DNA of 9,962 nucleotides from an uncultured Sutterella sp. GTDB taxonomy: Bacteria; Pseudomonadota; Gammaproteobacteria; Burkholderiales; Burkholderiaceae_F. A model generated the notes under the pieces. The model worked only from the letters and a program-made list of their open reading frames with translations. It had not been told where the DNA came from and did no database searches. Location of the stretch: NCBI GenBank assembly GCA_934255515.1, contig CAKQON010000064.1, forward strand, positions 1 through 9,962, given 5' to 3'. Made by a program: the position numbers and the translations under genes. Positions 5,940 through 9,962 of the stretch are shown piece by piece. How positions within the stretch are numbered: the first letter of the stretch is position 1; every line of letters starts with the position of its first letter.

Positions 5940-7503
5940 GGCAAGTGGGTTCTCTAGTTTCCCGCGACGGAGTTTTTTTGGCTGCATCCGGCGCTATCGT
6001 GTCATCAAACCCGTCGTCGACGACGTAGTTCCGTTCCTTCTGAAGCGCCTGATCGAGTTCAGCCGCCATGCGGGCGCGGCTGAAGCGTCCGGCCTCTTCA
6101 TGCATTCTTCTGCGGATCGCGGATTCGGCGGAGAGCACCGACCGCGTCGGGTGCTCGCGGTCGAGGTAGGGCGCTGTCCGGAATTTCACGAGGTCCGAAG
6201 GACCGGATTCTGGAAGATTCTCCCGCCGGATGACGGAGCGGATGTGCATGACGCGCATGCCGGCGTGCGGACGATCGTAATGAAAGAGCGAGTAGATTCT
6301 GGAAGGCGTGAGCGTTGAAGCGTAGTCGCGATGAAGCTTCACGAGCGCGCGCGTAAGTTCGGCCCCGCCGACCGTGCGGAGCGCATAGCGGTCGGCGCTG
6401 TACTGCATCTGTCGCGAAATGAAGTTGAAGAGCGGTCGCAGCGGATAAAAGAGAATCGGGAACGTGACGAGGGCGAGCGCGGTGGTGAAGCCCGCATGGG
6501 AGCCGGGCTGCTCGATGGTGAGCAGTGGCGAAAAACCGAGACCGGCGAAGAAGGCCGCATGGGTTGAGCCCCAGCCGAGCGCCGCGCAGACGACGAAGCC
6601 TCCGGCGGCAGCGAAAAAGATCCGCCACGGCGTGTGGTGTTCCTTGAGTCTCGCAAGGTTTGCGGCAATGACGGCAAGGAGCTCCTCGCGGGTGAGCTTC
6701 GCCGCGGCGTGCGCAAAGACGACGACCCGGCGCCTTAAGCCCGTGCCGACGAGGAGCACGTGCGCGTGCTGCCAGACGCCGGGCTTCGTCATGACGACGA
6801 GATCTTCCATCTGGTAGCCGTGCGCAGAAAGGAAGTCGGCGACGAGCGCGCGGAGGTCGGAATTCTCAATGGGCCGGGTTGCGCGGCTCCAGAGGACGCC
6901 CCGCACGAGGGAAAGCCGCCAGCGCCAGAGAAGATAGATGAGCCAGACCGACCAGACGACGAGCCACCACCACGCGCCGGCAAGCTCGCAGAGGGCAAGG
7001 AGAACCGCGGAAAGCGGGAGCATCGTGCCCCAGCCCGCCGCGCTGATGGTAAGCGTGCGCGAGAGCCAGTCAAGTCGCGTCTGTTTCATGTAGCCGAAGC
7101 GCTCCTTCACGCGAAAGCGCGCGAACCACCCGAAGGGAAGCTCCACGAGCAGCATGAGGAACGCCGTGATGACGACGAGCGCCCATTCGACAATGAGCGT
7201 GGTGTCGGAGAGCGTCTCGAGAAAGGCGGCGATGATGGTGAAGCCGTGCCCGACCGTCATGAGAACGGCAAATCCCGCTCCGATGAAGGAGAGAACAAGA
7301 TTTGCGAGCGCCGATTCCGTCGTGTAGGCCGCGGCCTTTTTGTGGGCGGCAAGCGAGAGGCGGTTTTCAAATCCCTCGGGGACGCTTCCGACCGAACGTT
7401 CCGCCGCAATGATCTGACGCGCCGTGAGAAAGCATTCGCAAAGCAGAAAGAGCACTACGGAGATGAGAAAGACGTGCTCTATGAGGGCGGCGGAGAGATG
7501 CAT
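5911..7503 (-). CDS. M48 (Ste24-like) membrane protein with all zinc ligands lost
   Basis: The 530-residue integral membrane protein resembles bacterial Ste24/HtpX-type M48 zinc endopeptidases. Hydrophobic segments lie near 8-28, 66-95, 104-124, 152-176, 178-198, 295-312 and 337-358. Between them is the M48 core: a strand pair ending in RRRVVVF (257-263), then EELLAVIAANLARLKEHH (273-290). In active relatives this reads AVLAHELGHWK; here H, E and H are A281, N282 and R285. The EXXXD motif that supplies the third ligand reads QYSAD (367-371), with Q for E. The later conserved HP reads RP (410-411). The frame is uninterrupted and codon use is normal, so this looks like a maintained pseudoprotease, not a decaying gene. 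A charged, hydrophilic tail of about 110 residues follows the peptidase-like domain. In Burkholderiales, as I recall, an active M48 gene occupies this place between orn and rsgA. Its present function is unknown. Confidence 0.75.
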   Translation of the reverse strand: MHLSAALIEHVFLISVVLFLLCECFLTARQIIAAERSVGSVPEGFENRLSLAAHKKAAAYTTESALANLVLSFIGAGFAVLMTVGHGFTIIAAFLETLSDTTLIVEWALVVITAFLMLLVELPFGWFARFRVKERFGYMKQTRLDWLSRTLTISAAGWGTMLPLSAVLLALCELAGAWWWLVVWSVWLIYLLWRWRLSLVRGVLWSRATRPIENSDLRALVADFLSAHGYQMEDLVVMTKPGVWQHAHVLLVGTGLRRRVVVFAHAAAKLTREELLAVIAANLARLKEHHTPWRIFFAAAGGFVVCAALGWGSTHAAFFAGLGFSPLLTIEQPGSHAGFTTALALVTFPILFYPLRPLFNFISRQMQYSADRYALRTVGGAELTRALVKLHRDYASTLTPSRIYSLFHYDRPHAGMRVMHIRSVIRRENLPESGPSDLVKFRTAPYLDREHPTRSVLSAESAIRRRMHEEAGRFSRARMAAELDQALQKERNYVVDDGFDDTIAPDAAKKTPSRETREPTCHEESSAQKN

Positions 7504-7802
7504 CAGGGACGGGAGCGACGGGATGAAAGGCCGGTGAAAAGGAGAATGATGCGGAATTCGAAAAGAATGCCGCGCTTTCGGGTAATCCGGAAATTGTACT
7601 TGGATCCGGATAGCACCTTCGTGCAGCCTGTCGGCGCGGCGCGGGTTCTCAGGACCTCATGCGGGAAAACGCTCCCGGGTCCGCGGCCGGGCGTTTACCC
7701 GCAGAGGCGGCGCTCCGACGCCGGAGAGCGCATCGGAATCAACCCGAGAGCGCGACCGACGCGGTAGACTTCGGACACATTTTTCAACCGGGCTTACATT
7801 TC
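7504..7802. promoter_or_regulatory. divergent intergenic region of the M48-like gene and orn
   Basis: These 299 bases hold no gene that I can support. On the minus strand, TACAAT (7593-7598) could be a -10 for the M48-like gene, without a good -35. On the plus strand, CGGACA (7772-7777) and TACATT (7795-7800) are 17 bases apart just before the orn ATG. Use of that pair would give a nearly leaderless orn transcript. Both calls are weak. An open frame continues upstream of orn to 7659, but its residues have no resemblance to Orn. Confidence 0.3.
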
Positions 7803-8384
7803 ATGACCGCATCAGCAGATTCCAATTCGGCGCGTGATCCGTCCTATGCCGACGACAACCTCATCTGGATCGACATGGAGATGACGGGACTGCAGCCCGA
7901 AGTCAACCGCGTCATTGAGGTCGCCGCCATCATTACGGACCGCAATCTCAACATCCTTCACGAGGGGCCCGTCGTCGCCGTGCATCAGAAGGCGGAAATC
8001 CTCGACGGCATGGATGCCTGGAATACGGAAACCCACACCAAGTCGGGGCTCGTGAAGCGCGTGCTCGAGAGCACGGTCGACGAGGAGGAGTGCTCGCGCA
8101 TCTTCCGCGAAGTCTTCCGGCGGTATGTTCCGGAAGGCAAAAGCCCGATGTGCGGCAATACGATCGGCCAGGACCGCCGCTTCATGGCGCGCTGGCTCCC
8201 CGGGATGGAGCGCTACTTCCACTACCGCTCGATCGACGTCTCCACCATCAAGGAACTCGCCCGCCGCTGGGCGCCTGAAAAAGTTTGGGTCGGAACCTCG
8301 GTCGGCAAGCACCAGGCGCTCGTCGACATCCGCGACAGCATTGAGGAACTCCGCTGGTACCGCCGCGAAGTCTTCAAAATCTGA
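7803..8384 (+). CDS. orn: oligoribonuclease Orn
   Basis: Orn is a 3'-5' exoribonuclease of the DEDDh family that degrades the shortest RNA fragments (mainly dinucleotides, including pGpG from cyclic di-GMP breakdown) in the cytoplasm. From this start it has 193 residues, against 181 in E. coli. The catalytic set is complete: D24 and E26 in WIDMEMTGL, D124 in GNTIGQDRRF, and H170 and D175 in GKHQALVDIRDS. The stretch FHYRSIDVSTIKELARRW (139-156) is also typical. The ATG at 7803 leaves a 16-residue leader before the conserved DDNLIWID, which fits the family. Starting at 7659 would add 48 unrelated residues. No Shine-Dalgarno sequence precedes the ATG. The gene is divergent from the M48-like gene, and its stop codon overlaps a set of alternative hairpins. 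Confidence 0.95.
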   Translation: MTASADSNSARDPSYADDNLIWIDMEMTGLQPEVNRVIEVAAIITDRNLNILHEGPVVAVHQKAEILDGMDAWNTETHTKSGLVKRVLESTVDEEECSRIFREVFRRYVPEGKSPMCGNTIGQDRRFMARWLPGMERYFHYRSIDVSTIKELARRWAPEKVWVGTSVGKHQALVDIRDSIEELRWYRREVFKI

Positions 8385-8401
8385 TTTTGATATTCAAAAT
8401 C
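8374..8401 (+). repeat. two mutually exclusive hairpins at the orn stop
   Basis: TCAAAAT (8374-8380) pairs with ATTTTGA (8384-8390). The same arm, extended to GATTTTGA (8383-8390), also pairs with TCAAAATC (8394-8401). Both hairpins have 3-base loops, and only one can form at a time. The orn stop codon (8382-8384) overlaps the first loop and the shared arm. There is no U-tract, so it is at best a weak terminator. Confidence 0.5.
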
Positions 8402-8459
8402 AATCTGAAACCGGGGAAGCGACGGGATCCAAATAGGTATCTCGCAATTCCCTAGCCCG

Positions 8460-8483
8460 TTATGCCTCATTCCGCAGGCATAA
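8460..8483. promoter_or_regulatory. 8-bp inverted repeat upstream of the dcuC-like gene
   Basis: TTATGCCT (8460-8467) and AGGCATAA (8476-8483) are perfect inverse complements with an 8-base spacer, 60 bases before the transporter start. The right arm overlaps CATAAT (8479-8484), a five-of-six -10 match with no good -35. This layout would suit an operator for a dimeric regulator or an activator-dependent promoter. It is an inference from symmetry and position. Confidence 0.35.
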
Positions 8484-8530
8484 TGTGACTACATGTAAAC
8501 CATAACAATAAAAATCTGAAAACCATCCTG

Positions 8531-8536
8531 AAGGAG
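8531..8536 (+). promoter_or_regulatory. strong ribosome binding site of the dcuC-like gene
   Basis: AAGGAG lies 7 bases before the ATG at 8544. It is the only strong Shine-Dalgarno sequence noted in the window. It fixes the transporter start and suggests efficient translation. Confidence 0.85.
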
Positions 8537-8543
8537 AAATTCC

Positions 8544-9815
8544 ATGGGCATAACTGAATGGGTTGCCGTACTGACAATCTTTGCTGTGATATACGGACTC
8601 ATCAAGCGATATGAAACACGACTCGTGCTGATCGCTTCGGGTCTCTTCCTCTGCCTCGTTTCCTGGAACCTGGTGGGCGGCCTCAACGCCTTCGCGAAGT
8701 CGATGACGAATGCCTCCCTCGTGATGGCAATCTGCGGCTCGATGGGTTTTGCCTTCGTCGCCAAGTACACCGGCGCCGACCGCTCGCTCGTTCACTATCT
8801 CGCGAGCCCGATCCGCGGCCTCGGCATCTTCCTCGTTCCCGTCTGCACGGTGATCACGTTCTTCGTGAACATCGCCATTCCGTCGGCTGCGGGCTGCGCC
8901 GCCGCCGTGGGCTCCACGCTTATTCCCGTGATGCTGCGCGCCGGCATCCGTCCCGCGGGCGCCGCTGCTGCGGTTCTCGCCGGCACGATCGGCTCCTACC
9001 TCTCGCCCGGCACGTCCCACAACCCGTACGTCGCCAACATGGCCCACATGGAAGTGATGGACTTCATCGGCTTCCACGCTCCCTACTCGATCCTGGTCGG
9101 CGCCTTCGGCGTGATCGGCACGCTCATCATGTGCATCATCCTCGGCGACCACAAGGGCGACAAGAACGCCAAGGTTGACGAGTCGAAGCTCCAGAAGAAC
9201 GACGACGGCTTCGTGCCGAGCCCGCTCAAAGCGATCGTTCCGCTCGTTCCGATCACGATCCTCGTCGTCGGCAACCTCTGGTGCCCGTTCATCAAGATGG
9301 GCGTTGCTCAGGCCATGGTCCTCGGCGCCGTCGTTGCGCTCGCCGTCGCCCGTTGCAATCCGCAGACCTTCGCGAAGGAATTCTTCAACGGTACCGGCAA
9401 GGGCTACGCTGACGTGATGGGCATCATCATCGCCGCCGGCGTTTTCGCTGCCGGCCTCAAGTCCGCCGGCCTCATCGACACGTTCGTTGCGGCTCTGAAG
9501 GAATCCAATGAAATCGCCCGCTGGGGCGGCTCCATCGGCCCCTTCCTCATGGGCGTGATCACGGGTTCGGGCGACGCGGCTACGCTTGCCTTCAATGAAA
9601 CCGTTACGCCGCATGCCAAGGACTTCGGTATGACGATCGAAGGTCTGGGCGGCCTCGCCTTCATCGCCGGTGCTGCCGGCCGCACGATGTCCCCGCTCGC
9701 CGGCGTGACGATTCTCGTCTCCGGCATCGCGATGGTCTCGCCGATCGAAGTCATCAAGCGTACGGCGCTTCCGATGTTCCTCGCGGTCATCACCTGCGCG
9801 CTCGTGATGGTCTAA
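8544..9815 (+). CDS. DcuC-family C4-dicarboxylate transporter
   Basis: This 423-residue, strongly hydrophobic inner-membrane protein has about 10-12 membrane segments. It resembles DcuC, the anaerobic succinate-efflux and fumarate-exchange carrier (461 residues in E. coli). The match is clearest in the C-terminal half: AAGVFAAGL (297-305; AAGVFAQGL in E. coli DcuC), TGSGDA (340-345) and AGRTMSPLAGV (378-388) followed by SGIAMVSPIEVIKRTALP (393-410). The N-terminal half has its own motif, GSYLSPGTSHNPYV (150-163). A charged loop at about 202-225 is probably cytoplasmic. Many related carriers in this family have unknown substrates, so dicarboxylate specificity is inferred and I give no gene symbol. 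The gene has its own strong ribosome site and a candidate operator upstream, and is probably transcribed alone. Confidence 0.8.
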   Translation: MGITEWVAVLTIFAVIYGLIKRYETRLVLIASGLFLCLVSWNLVGGLNAFAKSMTNASLVMAICGSMGFAFVAKYTGADRSLVHYLASPIRGLGIFLVPVCTVITFFVNIAIPSAAGCAAAVGSTLIPVMLRAGIRPAGAAAAVLAGTIGSYLSPGTSHNPYVANMAHMEVMDFIGFHAPYSILVGAFGVIGTLIMCIILGDHKGDKNAKVDESKLQKNDDGFVPSPLKAIVPLVPITILVVGNLWCPFIKMGVAQAMVLGAVVALAVARCNPQTFAKEFFNGTGKGYADVMGIIIAAGVFAAGLKSAGLIDTFVAALKESNEIARWGGSIGPFLMGVITGSGDAATLAFNETVTPHAKDFGMTIEGLGGLAFIAGAAGRTMSPLAGVTILVSGIAMVSPIEVIKRTALPMFLAVITCALVMV

Positions 9816-9825
9816 GGACCGGTCC
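9816..9825. repeat. 10-bp perfect palindrome
   Basis: GGACCGGTCC follows directly after the transporter stop codon. It may add to the 3' structure described next. Confidence 0.45.
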
Positions 9826-9830
9826 AAGCC

Positions 9831-9879
9831 TTCCCCGAAGTCATGCGCTTCCTGGTTTCAGGAGGCGCATTCCGGGGAA
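9831..9879 (+). other. large hairpin downstream of the dcuC-like gene
   Basis: An outer stem, TTCCCCG (9831-9837) with CGGGGAA (9873-9879), encloses an inner 12-bp stem, 9843-9854 with 9859-9870, that has one G-T wobble and a GTTT loop. It should be very stable in RNA. On the plus strand an A-run follows instead of a U-run, so it is not a standard intrinsic terminator. It may protect the mRNA 3' end or work with Rho. The remaining bases to 9962 show nothing I can support. Confidence 0.55.
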
Positions 9880-9962
9880 AAAATTGGCTCTTCGGAAATT
9901 AGCGGGCAAGTGATGCCTAAAGGGAGGTAGCGCCATTCCACAACTGAGTTTCCCGAATCGCA

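Noticed and set aside
6649..6663. Frameshift or sequencing error hiding a true HEXXH in the M48-like gene
   Set aside because: The flanking M48 residues stay in the same frame on both sides of the motif. The substitutions are at separate codons, and the distant third ligand is also lost, which a single local error cannot explain.
6760..7767. Open frame of 335 codons on the plus strand opposite the M48-like gene
   Set aside because: It has antisense-type composition (rich in Arg, Glu, Gly), no domain and no ribosome site. The minus-strand frame has membrane segments and the M48 framework.
8387..8403. FNR-like site (TTGAT ... ATCAA) upstream of the dcuC-like gene
   Set aside because: The half-sites are 7 bases apart instead of the required 4, and the match is explained by the orn-stop hairpins. 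It is also about 140 bases from the transporter start.
8460..9827. Long open frame of 455 codons on the minus strand opposite the dcuC-like gene
   Set aside because: Its product is low-complexity and rich in Asp, Glu, Arg and His, as expected for the antisense of a GC-rich membrane-protein gene. The plus strand has clear DcuC-family motifs and a strong ribosome site.
9831..9879. Intrinsic terminator of the dcuC-like gene
   Set aside because: The stem is excellent but no U-tract follows on either strand, so I list it as a hairpin of unknown role.
1..9962. CRISPR array, tRNA or rRNA genes, prophage or toxin-antitoxin modules
   Set aside because: I saw no regularly spaced repeats, no tRNA cloverleaf or rRNA-like sequence, and no phage or toxin-antitoxin reading frames on either strand.

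Overview
The window looks like chromosomal DNA from a GC-rich betaproteobacterium of the order Burkholderiales, possibly close to Sutterellaceae. This rests on the GC-rich codon third positions, on a close PutP match recalled from the E. coli protein, and on the block of orn, a divergent M48-type membrane protein and rsgA, which I know from Burkholderiales. The genus is an inference.

Layout from left to right. Bases 1-44 hold the 3' tail of an unrecognised plus-strand gene. Bases 45-496 hold no gene but contain several inverted repeats and a strong minus-strand intrinsic terminator at 267-298. An IS1634-type insertion sequence follows, with an intact DDE transposase at 497-2044, and is less GC-rich than its surroundings. 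A minus-strand series then runs leftward from about 7503: an M48 (Ste24-like) integral membrane protein, rsgA (ribosome small-subunit GTPase), moaA (molybdopterin biosynthesis) and putP (sodium/proline symporter). On the plus strand, orn (oligoribonuclease) diverges from the M48-like gene, and a DcuC-family C4-dicarboxylate transporter ends the window.

Functionally these are housekeeping and metabolic genes: RNA turnover (Orn), 30S maturation (RsgA), molybdenum cofactor synthesis (MoaA), and import of proline and dicarboxylates. PutP, the DcuC-family carrier and MoaA fit an amino-acid- and dicarboxylate-using, possibly anaerobically respiring organism, but that is inference.

The two main points of interest are these. 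First, the M48-like protein keeps the fold landmarks of Ste24 peptidases but has lost every zinc-binding and catalytic residue (HELGH is replaced by ANLAR, and the E of EXXXD by Q) in an otherwise intact reading frame, so it looks like a conserved pseudoprotease. Second, the insertion sequence sits directly behind the putP stop codon and separates putP from what appears to be its original terminator. I see no CRISPR array, phage, toxin-antitoxin or defence system here.
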